DNA of 64,000 nucleotides from Syntrophus gentianae (GCF_900109885.1 NZ_FOBS01000005.1:141897-205896), one strand, 5' to 3'; counted from the first letter of the stretch, positions 37,039 to 48,053 are shown. Notes: a model not told the origin generated them from the letters alone. Translations and numbers: made by a program.

Positions 37039-39795
37039 ATGGACGCACAGGACAAGGGGCATCAGGAATTTCTCGAAGAGATCTCCCTGTTGAAAAAGCA
37101 GATTTCTGAGCTGGAGCAGTTCAAGGCGGAGCATCAGCGTCTGGACGAAGCTCTTCTGGAAATCGAAACGAAGTATCGTTTTATTACGGAAAATACTGCG
37201 GACATCATCCGCATCCTGGATATGAATCAGCGCTGCATCTATGTGAGCCCCTCAATATCGAGAATACGCGGCTTTACCGTCGAGGAGGCGTTAAACCTGA
37301 CTCTCGACCAGGATTTACCTCCGGAATCCCTGCGACAGATCCGATCGATGACCGAGGAAGAGATGAAGCTGGAAGCTTCCGGAACGGCCGATCCGAACAG
37401 GACCCGGACCCTGGAACTGGAAGTATACAAAAAAGACGGCTCTCTGCTCTGGATGGAAATCAAGTTTACCTTTTCGCACAATCGGGAAGGAGAGCTCACC
37501 GGGATACTGATCGTGTCCCGGGATATCAACGAACGAAAGAAGGCGGAACAGGCATTGAGGGAATCGGAACAGGCTCTCCGTACGATGTTTGACAACACCT
37601 ACGACGCAATTTTCGTTCATGACCTCGAGGGACGGGTCCTGGATTGCAACCAGAAACTGCAGGAGATCTACGGCGTCACCCGGGAGCAGGCGCTTTCTTC
37701 AACCATTATCGACGATTTTTCGGCCCCGGACAATCCGCTGGACTCCCTGGCCGGATGGTGGAACCGGGTGCTGGAAGGGGAAGTGATCACCTTCGAATGG
37801 AAGGCGAAACGGCCCAACGATGGCTCCTTCTTCGACGTGGAGGTCGCACTCAAAAGAATCGTCCTGGGCAGCCGCGAGGTGGTGCTTGCCAATGTCCGGG
37901 ATATCACCCGGCGCAAGGCCGCAGAGGCCGCCCTCATGGAAAGCGAAGAGAAGTTCCGCACCCTGGTGGAGAACAGTTTCGACGCCATCTTCCGCATTGA
38001 CCGAGACCACCGCTACCTTTATGCCAACCCTGTCGTTCAAAAACAATCCGGAATCCCTCCCGAGGCATTTATCGGCAAGACCTTCGAAGATATGGGCTTT
38101 CCCGAGGCGCTTTGCTCCGAGTGGCATGAATCCATCGAGCAGATTTTTACCTCCGGAAAGATGAGCCGCAGTGAATTCCAGCTTCCCAATGGCACATGGA
38201 TCGATCTGTTCCGGATTCCGGAAAAAGACGACACCGGCAAGGTCAAGGCCATCATTGCCACGGGGCGCGATATTACGGAACATAAGCAGATCGAATCCCT
38301 CTGGAAAATCCTCTTCCAGGCCGCCCCCCTCGCCATGTGTGTTGTCGATGGGGACAGGGTCATGATAAGGGTCAACGATTACAATCTTCCGATCTTCGGT
38401 TATCGTCCGGAAGAGTTGATCGGTCGTTCGGCCCGTTTGCTCTATTTCAGCGATGAAGAATACCGGGCGGCCGGTGAGGCCCTTTATGCACCGGACTTCA
38501 CGCCAAGAGAGTTCCGGTTGAAGCGGAAGGACGGGGAATCTGTCTGGGTGCTGATGGGCCGATCCTATCTGAACGGCACGGACCCTTCCGGCGGATCGAT
38601 TATCGTTTCACAGGATATCACGGCCCGCAAGACCCTTGAAGAGCAACTGCGCCAGGCCCAGAAGATGGAGGCCATCGGCCAGCTGGCCGGGGGGGTGGCC
38701 CATGACTTCAATAACATTTTACAGGCCATTCTTGGCTATACCAATATCGTCCTTTGTTCAGTCGATCCGGACGACAGGCATTACGGCAAGTTGAAGGAAG
38801 TGGAAAAGGCCGGGGAAAAGGCGGCGGCGCTGACCCGTCAGCTGCTCGCTTTCAGCAGGCGTCAGGTGCTTCAGCTCGGTCCGGTGGACTTGAATTCTAC
38901 CATAGAGGACCTGATGAAAATGCTCCGTCGCCTTCTCGGTGAAAACATCGAGTTGAGCATCCTTCCCGGCGCTGCACTATGGAAGGTGAACGCCGACCGG
39001 AGCCAGATGGACCAGGTGATTCTCAATCTCTGCGTCAATGCCCGGGACGCCATGCCGGACGGAGGGCGGCTGTCCATCGAAACCCAGAACATCCGGCTCG
39101 ATTATGACTATTGCGCGAATCATGACTGGGCAAAACCGGGCAGGTACGTCCGGATGAGCATTACGGATTCAGGCTGCGGCATGGACCCGGAAACGATGGA
39201 TAAAATTTTCGAACCCTTTTTTACCACAAAGGAGAAGTGGCGCGGAACGGGCCTCGGCCTGGCCACCGTCTATGGGATCGTGCGGCAGCACGAGGGGATG
39301 ATCCAGGTTTACAGCGAAATCGGAAAAGGCTCCCGCTTTCATGTCTACCTGCCGGTCAACGAAAGCACGGAGGAAGAAATCCTTACGGAAGAACAGGTCC
39401 CACCACCGGGAGGTCATGAGACCATACTCATGGCGGAAGACGATGAACCGCTCCGTTTTCTTACCGAGGAAATTCTCAAGATGGCCGGCTACCGCGTTCT
39501 TGCCGCCGTCGATGGCGAAGACGCCCTGCGGGTGTACAGGGATCATGCCCGGGAGGTCGATCTGTTGCTCCTGGATGTCATCATGCCCAAAAAGGGCGGC
39601 CGCTCTGTCTACGATGAGATTCGCGTCGTTCATCCCGACATCCGCTGTCTCTTCATGAGCGGATACAGCGAAGATGCCGTTCATACCAATTTTGTCCTCG
39701 AAGAGGGACTCAAACTCATCCAGAAACCGTTCAAGAGTATGGATTTACTTAGCATGCTGCGCCAGGAACTGGATCGTCCCCAGCGAAATCAATAA
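37039..39795 (+). CDS. Hybrid sensor histidine kinase with four PAS domains
   Basis: A 918-residue cytoplasmic protein. A coiled coil (about 5-40) precedes PAS domains at about 40-165, 175-295, 300-420 and 425-540. His555 is in [17 protein letters not shown]; the ATPase has [15 protein letters not shown]; the receiver has Asp846 in [22 protein letters not shown] precedes the ATG at 37039; a GTG three codons earlier is less likely. It is followed after 24 bases by another hybrid kinase gene, so the two are co-transcribed. Confidence 0.93.
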   Translation: MDAQDKGHQEFLEEISLLKKQISELEQFKAEHQRLDEALLEIETKYRFITENTADIIRILDMNQRCIYVSPSISRIRGFTVEEALNLTLDQDLPPESLRQIRSMTEEEMKLEASGTADPNRTRTLELEVYKKDGSLLWMEIKFTFSHNREGELTGILIVSRDINERKKAEQALRESEQALRTMFDNTYDAIFVHDLEGRVLDCNQKLQEIYGVTREQALSSTIIDDFSAPDNPLDSLAGWWNRVLEGEVITFEWKAKRPNDGSFFDVEVALKRIVLGSREVVLANVRDITRRKAAEAALMESEEKFRTLVENSFDAIFRIDRDHRYLYANPVVQKQSGIPPEAFIGKTFEDMGFPEALCSEWHESIEQIFTSGKMSRSEFQLPNGTWIDLFRIPEKDDTGKVKAIIATGRDITEHKQIESLWKILFQAAPLAMCVVDGDRVMIRVNDYNLPIFGYRPEELIGRSARLLYFSDEEYRAAGEALYAPDFTPREFRLKRKDGESVWVLMGRSYLNGTDPSGGSIIVSQDITARKTLEEQLRQAQKMEAIGQLAGGVAHDFNNILQAILGYTNIVLCSVDPDDRHYGKLKEVEKAGEKAAALTRQLLAFSRRQVLQLGPVDLNSTIEDLMKMLRRLLGENIELSILPGAALWKVNADRSQMDQVILNLCVNARDAMPDGGRLSIETQNIRLDYDYCANHDWAKPGRYVRMSITDSGCGMDPETMDKIFEPFFTTKEKWRGTGLGLATVYGIVRQHEGMIQVYSEIGKGSRFHVYLPVNESTEEEILTEEQVPPPGGHETILMAEDDEPLRFLTEEILKMAGYRVLAAVDGEDALRVYRDHAREVDLLLLDVIMPKKGGRSVYDEIRVVHPDIRCLFMSGYSEDAVHTNFVLEEGLKLIQKPFKSMDLLSMLRQELDRPQRNQ

Positions 39796-39819
39796 CAACC
39801 ATAAACAAGAGAGACACCT

Positions 39820-42318
39820 ATGGCGAAAGATCAAAATAAGAATCGCGATAACAGAACAGGCAAGCAGGGCCTGCTCTTTGTGGATCAGGAGCTATCGGAA
39901 GGAAATCAGGGCGAGAAGGAGCCATGGGATTCCAATAGAATATTTCATGACATCATTGATTTTCTTCCCGATGCCACCTTCATGATTGATCGGAACGGAA
40001 AGGTCATCGCCTGGAACAAGGCCATGGAACAGATGACGAAAGTTCCCAAAGAGGACATGATCGGCAAGGGGGAATATGAATATGCTGTTCCCTTTTACGG
40101 AAAGGCCAGACCGCTTCTTGCGGATCTTACTTTGCTTCCTGATGAGGAATTTGAGAAGATTCATTATGAAGGGGTTTATCGGCAGCAGGGCGATACGCTG
40201 TACGCCGCGGCCTATGTGCCAAAGACATATGGGGGAAAAGGCGCCTATTTGTCAGCCACCGCTTCAAGATTGCGGGATGCTTCCGGCAGGATCATCGGCG
40301 CCATAGAATCCATTCGCGACATCACCGAGCGCAAGCGCGCGGAAGAGGCTCTCCGGAACAGCGAAAAGCTGTTGAGGGATATTCTCGATGGGTCGCCGAT
40401 TCCTCAGTTTGTAATCGGCACCGATCACAGGATTATCCTATGGAACAAGGCCATTGAGAAATATACCGGCGTCAAGGCCACGGAGATCGTGGGCACGGAT
40501 CAGCAGTCGGTTCCTTTTTACAAGGAAAAGAGACGCACGATGGCGGATTTTCTGGTGGATGGATCGGTCGAGAAGATTCCCCAGTGGTATGCCGGAAAGT
40601 ATGCCAAATCCCAGCTGGTGGAGGAAGCTTACGAAGGGACGGACTTTTTTCCTGCCCTCGGAAAAGACGGAAAATGGCTCTATTTTACGGCAGCAGCGAT
40701 CAAGGATTCCACCGGCACTACCATTGGCGCCGTCGAGACCCTGGAAGACATCACGGAACATAAGCGGACGGATGAGCTGCTCATGGAAAGGGAAGAGTTC
40801 CTGTCCTCCATCATTGAGAATATTCCCGATATGATCTTTATCAAAGATGCCAAGGACCTGAGGTTTATCCGGTTTAACCGGGCCGGAGAAAACCTCCTGG
40901 GATTTAAGAGAGAGGAGCTGATCGGCAAGAGCGATTACGATTTCTTCCCCAGGGAGCAGGCGGACTTTTTCACTAAGAACGACAGGGAAGTCCTGGATAG
41001 CGGACAGCCATGTGATATCCCTGAGGAGCCCATAGCGTCGAGGTCAGGGAAACGGATATTGCATACACAGAAGATACCCATTCCGGATAAAGACGGGAAT
41101 CCGGCATACCTTCTGGGGATATCGGAAGACATCACGGAGCGCAAACGGGCTGAAGAGGAACAGGAGATGCTACAGGCGCAGTTTTCCCAGGCCCAGAAGA
41201 TGGAATCCATAGGAAGGCTGGCCGGCGGTGTCGCCCACGATTTCAATAACATGCTGGGAGTCATCATCGGCTATACGGAGATGGCTTTTCGCCAGGTGGA
41301 TCCGTCCCATCCGGTCTTTGCAAAATTACAACAAATCGGGAAAGCCGCCGAACGATCCGCCGATTTGACCCGGCAACTGCTCGCTTTTGCCCGCAAACAA
41401 ACCATCATCCCCAAGGTGCTCGACCTGAACGAAACCCTGGAAGGCATGCTCAAGATTCTGCGCCGCCTGATCGGTGAAGACATTGATCTCACCTGGCAGC
41501 CGGGAAAGGGCCTCTGGCCGGTCAACGTGGACCCCTCCCAGATCGACCAGATATTGGCCAACCTATGCGTCAACGCCAGCGACGCCATCGCCGGTGTAGG
41601 GAAAATCATCATCGAAACGGGAAACACTTCCTTTCAAGAAGCCTATTGCACCCACCATCCGGACTGCGTTCCCGGCGACTATGTGCTGCTGGCTGTGAGC
41701 GACGACGGTTGCGGCATGGAAAAGAAGGTCCTGGATAACTTGTTTGAACCGTTTTTTACCACCAAAGAAACGGGGAAAGGAACCGGCCTGGGCCTTGCCA
41801 CCGTCTACGGCATCGTAAAGCAGAACAACGGCTTCATTAGCGTGTACAGTGAGGAGGGCATTGGATCTACCTTCAAGATCTACCTGCCCCGTTATCAAGG
41901 CGAGATTGAAGAGATCCAGGAGGAAGGCCTCGCAGAACCGGCCCGGGGGAATGAGACGATCCTGGTGGTGGAGGACGATCCACTCATCCTGAATATGACC
42001 ATCATCATGCTCCAGGGACTGGGTTATACCGTGCTGTCTGCCTCCAGGCCGGACGATGCCATCCGGATTGCCGGCGAGCATGCCGGCGAGATTCATCTGC
42101 TCCTGACCGACGTCATCATGCCCCAGATGAACGGCCGTGACCTGGCCAAAAGCCTGACTTCCCTTTTCCCGCAACTGAAATGCCTTTTCATGTCGGGCTA
42201 TACGGCCGATTTGATTGCACATCACGGCGTGCTGGACGATAACGTCGATTTCGTTCAGAAACCCTTTTCGATGCACGCCCTGGCCGCCAAATTGCGCGAG
42301 ACGCTGGATAAAAAATAA
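39820..42318 (+). CDS. Hybrid sensor histidine kinase with three PAS domains
   Basis: An 832-residue cytoplasmic protein. PAS domains at about 45-160 (FLPDATFMIDRNGKVIAWNKAME), 185-305 and 325-445. His473 is in [17 protein letters not shown]; the ATPase has [17 protein letters not shown]; the receiver has Asp764 in LLLTDVIMPQMNG. Its first PAS is strikingly like the last PAS of the kinase at 32677 (both have LPDATF-ID-GKVI-WN-A-E and a GxYEYAIPFYG-type end), so domains were shuffled or duplicated within this cluster. No dedicated output regulator follows. Confidence 0.93.
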   Translation: MAKDQNKNRDNRTGKQGLLFVDQELSEGNQGEKEPWDSNRIFHDIIDFLPDATFMIDRNGKVIAWNKAMEQMTKVPKEDMIGKGEYEYAVPFYGKARPLLADLTLLPDEEFEKIHYEGVYRQQGDTLYAAAYVPKTYGGKGAYLSATASRLRDASGRIIGAIESIRDITERKRAEEALRNSEKLLRDILDGSPIPQFVIGTDHRIILWNKAIEKYTGVKATEIVGTDQQSVPFYKEKRRTMADFLVDGSVEKIPQWYAGKYAKSQLVEEAYEGTDFFPALGKDGKWLYFTAAAIKDSTGTTIGAVETLEDITEHKRTDELLMEREEFLSSIIENIPDMIFIKDAKDLRFIRFNRAGENLLGFKREELIGKSDYDFFPREQADFFTKNDREVLDSGQPCDIPEEPIASRSGKRILHTQKIPIPDKDGNPAYLLGISEDITERKRAEEEQEMLQAQFSQAQKMESIGRLAGGVAHDFNNMLGVIIGYTEMAFRQVDPSHPVFAKLQQIGKAAERSADLTRQLLAFARKQTIIPKVLDLNETLEGMLKILRRLIGEDIDLTWQPGKGLWPVNVDPSQIDQILANLCVNASDAIAGVGKIIIETGNTSFQEAYCTHHPDCVPGDYVLLAVSDDGCGMEKKVLDNLFEPFFTTKETGKGTGLGLATVYGIVKQNNGFISVYSEEGIGSTFKIYLPRYQGEIEEIQEEGLAEPARGNETILVVEDDPLILNMTIIMLQGLGYTVLSASRPDDAIRIAGEHAGEIHLLLTDVIMPQMNGRDLAKSLTSLFPQLKCLFMSGYTADLIAHHGVLDDNVDFVQKPFSMHALAAKLRETLDKK

Positions 42319-42343
42319 GGGAAATGAAATAACGCCAACCGTT

Positions 42344-43504
42344 TTACCTGGCTTCAGAGGGGTTTACCGTCGCCACATTCCGACCTGATACCGGGATAAC
42401 CGCACATCCTGATCTGATTTGACGCCAAGAATTGCCTGTAGATAGCTTCGCATAAACGCGGTGGCCTGTATCCAATGAAGAGATAAGGGTCTTCATGCGG
42501 AAAATACGTTGATCAAGATCCGGATGGGTAGAGAGATATTGAGGAATTTTCAACCCTCGATTTTTTTCTTTCATCATCATAAAAAATCGGATCGCCGCTT
42601 CCGGATCGAGATTTGCCGCCATCAACATTTTCAACCCCTCGGCGTCAGCCTCATCTTCCTCATGCCGGCCGTAACGGAGCATGGCAAGATTGCGGGCGAT
42701 TTTCATTCCGTAGAGCATTGAACCGGTGACATCACCGGAGAGCGCGGAGATCATAATCCCCGTGGAAGAATCCTCAATGATCCTCCGGGTTACATGCCGC
42801 TTTCTGATATGCTGCATTTCGTGAGCAAGAACAGCAGCGAGAGATTCCGGCGAATCCATTTTTTCCAAAAGCCCGCTGAATACAATAATATTCCCGCCGG
42901 GAAGGGCGATGGCGTTTACGATGGGAGATTTTACAACGACGACCTTGAAGTCAGAGGGACTTGAGCCGTGAGGATGGAGTCTGACAACAATCTCATCGAT
43001 TGCCTCCTGCAATGCCTTATCCCTGCAGCGGCTCTTTTCCGGCGCCAGAACGCCGAGTGCGGACCGTCCCATGCCTTGCTCCCATGCAAGGGGAATATGT
43101 GGTGCAAGGACTTCAGCCGCAAGGGGAATACCCCATAGATAGACAAAAATGCCGACAGCCATGAGTCCGATGGTCGCATATAAAATGACGCGCAACCGGA
43201 AACCGCGTAAGGCCGGATTATGAAACCGCTTTGCCGCTCCGGGTAGAAACTGGTGCAGGCTCGTTAAGAATTCCTGATCTGAAAGAATGAGGATTTCCGG
43301 AATGATTTTTCCCCGTTCCAGTTTGACGGGCTCATTTTTATAGAAACCCTGTGTTTGCGTGATTTCCTGATATGCCCATAAAAAGATGTCGCCGGATTGC
43401 GTCGAAATCCTCAATCCTTCCTTGAGCAGTTCTATCTCCACAGGTTGTTTGTCGGCAGTCTTTCCATTCAGATAGGACCCCTTCCAGCTTGTTTGAATCG
43501 ACAA
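42344..43504 (-). CDS. M48 family zinc metallopeptidase, membrane anchored
   Basis: A 386-residue protein. A soluble N-terminal segment of about 100 residues precedes one membrane helix (VILYATIGLMAVGIFVYLWGIPLA). The protease domain has the zinc motif HEMQH in LAAVLAHEMQHIRKRH and a downstream Glu ligand in EEDEADAEGLKML. The family includes HtpX and BepA-like quality-control proteases. It lies 11 bases after a DUF898 membrane protein gene, a recurrent pairing that suggests joint action in the envelope; the substrate is unknown. Confidence 0.87.
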   Translation of the reverse strand: MSIQTSWKGSYLNGKTADKQPVEIELLKEGLRISTQSGDIFLWAYQEITQTQGFYKNEPVKLERGKIIPEILILSDQEFLTSLHQFLPGAAKRFHNPALRGFRLRVILYATIGLMAVGIFVYLWGIPLAAEVLAPHIPLAWEQGMGRSALGVLAPEKSRCRDKALQEAIDEIVVRLHPHGSSPSDFKVVVVKSPIVNAIALPGGNIIVFSGLLEKMDSPESLAAVLAHEMQHIRKRHVTRRIIEDSSTGIMISALSGDVTGSMLYGMKIARNLAMLRYGRHEEDEADAEGLKMLMAANLDPEAAIRFFMMMKEKNRGLKIPQYLSTHPDLDQRIFRMKTLISSLDTGHRVYAKLSTGNSWRQIRSGCAVIPVSGRNVATVNPSEAR

Positions 43505-43515
43505 ACACCCCCCTT

Positions 43516-44520
43516 TTACCCCAGATCAAATTCCAGGGCAAAGAAATCCCCAACTTCCTCCCCAAAGGCCGATGATTCACGGGCTTCCTGAACAATGTCC
43601 ATCAAATTGACCCGCCCTTCCAGGGTAAGATGTTCCAGGTAATAACGCAATGTGCGGACTTTTGCCCAGGGAGCGCCAAATCCAAGCGTACAAATCAATA
43701 TCAGGCCATTGACCAGATACAATCCGACAATGCCTCCGAAAGTAATTGTGGATTGAAACAATGCCGACTCGAAGGATATATGGTTCCAGATGTACTTCTT
43801 TTTCTTATAGCCATACCAGACAAAAGAAAGCAGCAATGTCGGGACGGCTAGAAGTACGGCAATCACATAGCTGCCTAAAAGGTCTTTCCCTTCCCCGTAA
43901 AAGCTGAATTTTTTGTTCCCGAAGTAGCCTTTTTCGATAAGGAAATCCTGACAGCGTATTTCAAAATAAGGCCGATAGAATCCAAGGGTTAAAAGCATCC
44001 AGGGGAGGCAGCCGAAGAAAATTTTTGCGAATTCCTGCCATTTACCACGAAACGAAAACCGAATGCCGCGCAGAGAGGTTCTGCTCAGTCGATAACGGCG
44101 TGCGCCGACCGTGGCAACGGGAATAAAAATCATGACGAGCAAAGAAGAGGCAAGAGCGCCTGCTATGATCACCGGCTCTGACATTCCGGTGATGATGGGA
44201 ATTTTTTTTAAGGCGAGGAAGGGAATTCCCAGAAAAAGGGCGGCTTTAAGCCAGCCGATTAAAACCTCTTTGCCCGTGCCATGGTAAGCGAATCGATCTC
44301 CACAGAAATCGACCTGACTCCAGGTGTAGCTGCGCACCCTTGTCTTTGCCCAGAAATAATAAACCCCCAGTGTAACGATGATGAGCAAAAAATTAACAAT
44401 CTGAATGCCGAAGAGCGTTCCTCCGTTACCCTGGAAACAAAACCGATAGGTCTTCCGTTCATTGACATCTGTGACCGCATGGCCATCGGTGTTCGATCCG
44501 TCTTGTACAGGAAAATCCAC
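43516..44520 (-). CDS. DUF898 (YjgN-like) membrane protein
   Basis: A 334-residue multi-pass membrane protein with about six hydrophobic helices, such as IVNFLLIIVTLGVYYFWAKTRVRSY and VIIAGALASSLLVMIFIPVA. The repeated pattern F-G-N-G---LF-I---N-LL---TLG-YYFW-K is typical of YjgN/DUF898. The function of the family is unknown. The likely start is a GTG at 44520 with AGGGGA upstream; no nearer ATG in frame gives a full first domain. It is co-transcribed with the M48 protease. Confidence 0.82.
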   Translation of the reverse strand: MDFPVQDGSNTDGHAVTDVNERKTYRFCFQGNGGTLFGIQIVNFLLIIVTLGVYYFWAKTRVRSYTWSQVDFCGDRFAYHGTGKEVLIGWLKAALFLGIPFLALKKIPIITGMSEPVIIAGALASSLLVMIFIPVATVGARRYRLSRTSLRGIRFSFRGKWQEFAKIFFGCLPWMLLTLGFYRPYFEIRCQDFLIEKGYFGNKKFSFYGEGKDLLGSYVIAVLLAVPTLLLSFVWYGYKKKKYIWNHISFESALFQSTITFGGIVGLYLVNGLILICTLGFGAPWAKVRTLRYYLEHLTLEGRVNLMDIVQEARESSAFGEEVGDFFALEFDLG

Positions 44521-44758
44521 AGCCGTTCATCCCCTTTCCTCAAATTGAAGGCATCTTGGCATGAGACCTTCTCGGCGCCATGCTTTTTATGCAACGTTTA
44601 CACCTGCGTTGAGGAGCCGATCCCCCGGCGGATGAAGAACGCTCTTTGATAGGAAAATGGAATAAGGGTTAACTCATTTTGGGAGGGGGAACAGGAAGAA
44701 CGATCCTGTTCAGGAAATCAGTGGGACAAGGGTGTCTTGCAGGCATCTCCGCGATGCC

Positions 44759-46126
44759 TTACTTTTTTGAAATACCCGGTTCCCGCTGTCTCGTCTTTTC
44801 CAGATATTTGCGCCACTTTTCGAGGCGATCACGAATCGTCCGCTCGTAACCGCGGTCCGTGGGACGGTAGAAAGGCGGCGTTTTTCCAGAGAGGGCTTCG
44901 GGAAGGTAATCCTGAGGAACCAGGGCGTCTTCATAATCGTGGGCATAGCGGTAATTTCGACCATACCCGAGATCCTTCATCAGACGCGTCGGGGCATTGC
45001 GGATGTGCAGGGGGACGGCAAGTGTTCCGGTGGAAGCGATGGTTTCCTTCACCCGGCCGTATCCGGTATAAAGGGCGTTGCTCTTCGGCGCCGTCGCCAG
45101 ATAGACGGCCGCCTGTGCCAGGGCCAGTTCGCCCTCGGGCAGTCCGATGAAATGAAAGGCCTGCATGGCAGTCACGGCGATGTTCAACGCCATGGGATCG
45201 GCATTGCCCACATCTTCCGAGGCGAACCGGACCATCCGCCGAACGATATAGAGGGGGTCTTCTCCCGCGGAAAGCATCCGTCCCAGCCAATACAGAGCGG
45301 CATCGGGATCGCTGCCCCGGAGACTCTTGTGAAAGGCGGAGATGAGGTTGTAATGTTCCTCTCCGGCCTTGTCATACTGCAGGGCCTTTCTCTGCAGGGC
45401 TTCCTCCACCTGATGGCGGGAAATCCGCTTCGGCTCCCCTTCTCCGGAAGCCAGCAGAGAAGCGAAGGCCTCCAGGCTGTTCAGCGCGGTCCGGGCATCT
45501 CCATCGGCAATGTGGACGAGGTGCTCCAGGGCATCCGGATCAAGGGTCAGCCCGAGGGCTCCCAGCCCCCGTTCGCAATCACTCAAGGCGCGGTTCAGAA
45601 TGCTGGCAAGGGCTTCGTCCGAAAAGGGCTTAAGGACCAGAACCCGGCAGCGGGACAGAAGCGGGGCAATGACTTCGAAGGAGGGGTTCTCCGTCGTCGC
45701 CCCGATAAGGGTGATCAGACCGCTCTCCACATGGGGGAGAAAGGCGTCCTGCTGGGCCTTGTTGAACCGGTGGATTTCGTCGACGAAGAGGATCGTTTTC
45801 TGCCGGGAATTCCGCCACAGGCTTTCCGCTTCCTCCACGACCTTCCGGAGTTCCTTGACCCCCGAAAGCACGGCGGAAAAGGAGGTGAACCAGGCCTTGG
45901 TCTCCTTGGCCACAATCCGGGCCAGGGTGGTCTTTCCGGAACCCGGCGGTCCCCAGAAGATGACGGAAAAGAGCCTGTCTTCCTCAATCGCCCGCCGCAG
46001 CAGACTTCCCTTCTTCAGAAGATGTTCCTGGCCGAAATACTCATCCAGAGTCTCCGGCCTCATTCGATCGGCAAGAGGCCGGCGGCCCTGCTCCGCCGTC
46101 CGTTCGTTTGAATTCAGGAGATCCAT
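44759..46126 (-). CDS. rarA: Replication-associated recombination protein A (RarA/MgsA)
   Basis: A 455-residue AAA+ ATPase that acts at stalled replication forks. PLADRMRPETLDEYFGQEHLL is the N-terminal hallmark. Walker A is GPPGSGKTTLA, Walker B LFVDEIHRFNKAQQDAFLP, and sensor 1 GATTENPSFEV. The C-terminal tetramerisation part with GSDPDAALYWLGRML and DVGNADPMAL is complete. The ATG at 46126 is chosen because it starts at the family's usual N terminus; a TTG 17 codons upstream is less likely. It is not next to other replication genes here. Confidence 0.93.
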   Translation of the reverse strand: MDLLNSNERTAEQGRRPLADRMRPETLDEYFGQEHLLKKGSLLRRAIEEDRLFSVIFWGPPGSGKTTLARIVAKETKAWFTSFSAVLSGVKELRKVVEEAESLWRNSRQKTILFVDEIHRFNKAQQDAFLPHVESGLITLIGATTENPSFEVIAPLLSRCRVLVLKPFSDEALASILNRALSDCERGLGALGLTLDPDALEHLVHIADGDARTALNSLEAFASLLASGEGEPKRISRHQVEEALQRKALQYDKAGEEHYNLISAFHKSLRGSDPDAALYWLGRMLSAGEDPLYIVRRMVRFASEDVGNADPMALNIAVTAMQAFHFIGLPEGELALAQAAVYLATAPKSNALYTGYGRVKETIASTGTLAVPLHIRNAPTRLMKDLGYGRNYRYAHDYEDALVPQDYLPEALSGKTPPFYRPTDRGYERTIRDRLEKWRKYLEKTRQREPGISKK

Positions 46127-46186
46127 GGCAGATCTACATTTCCTCCCGGCTATTAAAAGCCGATATCGTTTGGACAAGACTGCCCG

Positions 46187-46453
46187 CTAGCGTTTTTCCT
46201 TCCCTCGTTTTTTGGCCGCCTCGATCAGTGCAATCAGGGAAGAAACCTTATCCTTGGATTCCTGCCGGCAGAACCGCTCCCAGGCTTCCGGGGACAAGGT
46301 TTTCCGCAGGATATCCTCTGCCGGGATACGGGATTGCCAGCACAGGAGGACCCGGAAACAGGGGAGCTCCCCGGCTTCCCTGCGGCAGTACGCAAAAGGG
46401 ACTTCATGCCCCAGCCTGGGACATCGTATTTGCAGATCATCAAAAGATTCCAT
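46187..46453 (-). CDS. Small conserved Cys-containing protein of unknown function
   Basis: An 88-residue protein from the ATG at 46453. The first half contains CPRLGHEVPFAYCRREAGELPCF and LLCW: four Cys and one His spaced as in a small zinc-binding knuckle. The second half is helical and ends in a basic tail (KKRGKEKR). I have the impression of similar short proteins in other Deltaproteobacteria but cannot name a family. It lies directly upstream of rarA on the same strand. Confidence 0.6.
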   Translation of the reverse strand: MESFDDLQIRCPRLGHEVPFAYCRREAGELPCFRVLLCWQSRIPAEDILRKTLSPEAWERFCRQESKDKVSSLIALIEAAKKRGKEKR

Positions 46454-46523
46454 AAATATCAAGACTTTTTCGAAAAGGGTCCGTGAGGTCGTTTCAACAG
46501 GAGATCGGAAAGGAGATCAAGAC

Positions 46524-46560
46524 GGTAAGGTGGAGGAGAACCTTATTCCTCCACCTTACC
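46524..46560. terminator. Perfect 14-base hairpin downstream of trpB2
   Basis: GGTAAGGTGGAGGA (46524-46537) and TCCTCCACCTTACC (46547-46560) form a perfect stem with a 9-base loop, 20 bases after the trpB2 stop. Neither strand has a T run after it, so it may protect the 3' end of the mRNA or act in a Rho-assisted way rather than as a simple intrinsic terminator. Confidence 0.55.
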
Positions 46561-46579
46561 TGGGATTGTATCAAAAGAA

Positions 46580-47941
46580 TCAGGGTTTTGGCATGTTTTC
46601 CACCGCTTTCAGGACACGCTGGATCTCTTCCTCCGGCAGTTCATAGGGGACCAGGTTGCCCGACAGATAGGCGTCATAAGAGGTGAGATCGATCAATCCA
46701 TGGCCGCTCCAGTTGAAGAGGATGACCTTTTCCTTGCCTTCCTCTTTAGCCCGCCGCGCCTCGTCCACAACGGCGGCGATGACATGGCAGGTTTCCGGCG
46801 CGGGGACAAAGCCTTCCGAACGGGCCCATTTGACACCGGCGTCAAAGGTATCGAGCTGGTGGAAAGCACGGGCCCCGATCAGCCCCAGTCTGAGCAGTTG
46901 GCTGACAATGGGCGCAATGCCATGATAGCGGAGTCCGCCGGCATGAATCGGCGCCGGGACATAATCGTGACCGAGGGTATGCATCGGCAGCAGAGGGGTC
47001 ATTTTGGCCAGATCGCCGAAATCATAGGCAAAGGGTCCCCGGGTCAGGGTCGGGCAGGAGGAAGGTTCCGCACCGATGATCTCCACCTGTTTCCCTGCGA
47101 TCTTGTCCCTGACGAAGGGCAGGGATATGCCGCCGAAATTACTGCCGCCCCCGCAGCACCCCATGACCACATCGGGATAAACCCCGATTTTCTCCAGCTG
47201 CTTCTGAGCCTCCAGGCCAATGATGGTCTGATAGAGCAGGACGTGGTTCAACACGCTGCCCAGGGCATAGCGGGTGTTTTCCGAGGTTACGGCATCTTCG
47301 ATGGCTTCGCTGATTGCAATCCCCAGGCTGCCCGGCGTGTCGGGATATTCGGCCCGGATCTGCCGCCCGATCTGGGTCATCTCACTGGGACTGGAAAGAC
47401 ATTCGGCCCCCCAGGTGTTCATGAGCATCCGCCGGTAAGGCTTCTGCTCGAAGCTGACCTTGACCATATATACCCGGCATTCGAGCCCGAACATCTGGGA
47501 TGCCATACTCAGGGCGCTTCCCCATTGCCCAGCTCCTGTCTCCGTTGTCAATCGTTTGATCCCGAATTGCTTATTATAGTAAGCCATGGGAATGGCGGCA
47601 TTCGGCTTGTGGGAACCAGCCGGGCTCACCCCTTCATTCTTGTAGTAGATCTTCACCGGGGCATCGAGGAGCTTTTCGAAATTCCTGGCCCGGTAGAGAG
47701 GCGAAGGTCTCCAGATCAGATATTTTTCCAGAACTTCCTCGGGAATATCGATCCAGCGCTGCGAACTGACTTCATGTTCGATGATATTCATGGGGAAAAT
47801 CGGGGCCAGATCCTCTGGACCGACAGGCTGGTGGGTTGCCGGATGAAGCGGAGGGCTGAGGGGTTCGGGAAGGTCCGCCAGGATGTTATACCACTGCCTG
47901 GGGATCTCGTTGTCTTCCAATACGACCTTTAGTGGTTCCAT
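46580..47941 (-). CDS. Tryptophan synthase beta chain, TrpB2 type
   Basis: A 453-residue PLP enzyme distinct from the operon TrpB. It has the long N-terminal extension with [23 protein letters not shown] that marks TrpB2, PLP lysine in [30 protein letters not shown] and the loop [10 protein letters not shown]. TrpB2 enzymes condense serine with free indole and pair poorly with TrpA, so a role in indole salvage is likely (family knowledge). The start at 47941 follows AAGGAG eight bases away. Its own leader peptide with three Trp codons and a terminator lie upstream. Confidence 0.92.
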   Translation of the reverse strand: MEPLKVVLEDNEIPRQWYNILADLPEPLSPPLHPATHQPVGPEDLAPIFPMNIIEHEVSSQRWIDIPEEVLEKYLIWRPSPLYRARNFEKLLDAPVKIYYKNEGVSPAGSHKPNAAIPMAYYNKQFGIKRLTTETGAGQWGSALSMASQMFGLECRVYMVKVSFEQKPYRRMLMNTWGAECLSSPSEMTQIGRQIRAEYPDTPGSLGIAISEAIEDAVTSENTRYALGSVLNHVLLYQTIIGLEAQKQLEKIGVYPDVVMGCCGGGSNFGGISLPFVRDKIAGKQVEIIGAEPSSCPTLTRGPFAYDFGDLAKMTPLLPMHTLGHDYVPAPIHAGGLRYHGIAPIVSQLLRLGLIGARAFHQLDTFDAGVKWARSEGFVPAPETCHVIAAVVDEARRAKEEGKEKVILFNWSGHGLIDLTSYDAYLSGNLVPYELPEEEIQRVLKAVENMPKP

Positions 47942-48010
47942 ACACTTTTCTCCTTTTTTTTCCGATTGATCGAATTTCGAAAGTTCCTTGCTGCAAAGGC
48001 AGAAATCATT

Positions 48011-48040
48011 AAAAAAGCCATGGGGGTTTCCCATGGCTTT
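48011..48040 (-). terminator. Attenuator terminator before trpB2
   Basis: AAAGCCATGGG (48014-48024) and CCCATGGCTTT (48030-48040) form a perfect 11-base stem with a 5-base loop; the minus-strand transcript continues in a U tract (48011-48016). It ends 70 bases before the gene. The stem shares GCCATGGG with the aro leader hairpins. Confidence 0.82.
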
Positions 48041-48053
48041 CTGTTTTATGTCA

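Noticed and set aside
44939..46111. Plus-strand frame of about 390 codons opposite rarA
   Set aside because: It is an antisense shadow; RarA motifs are complete on the minus strand.
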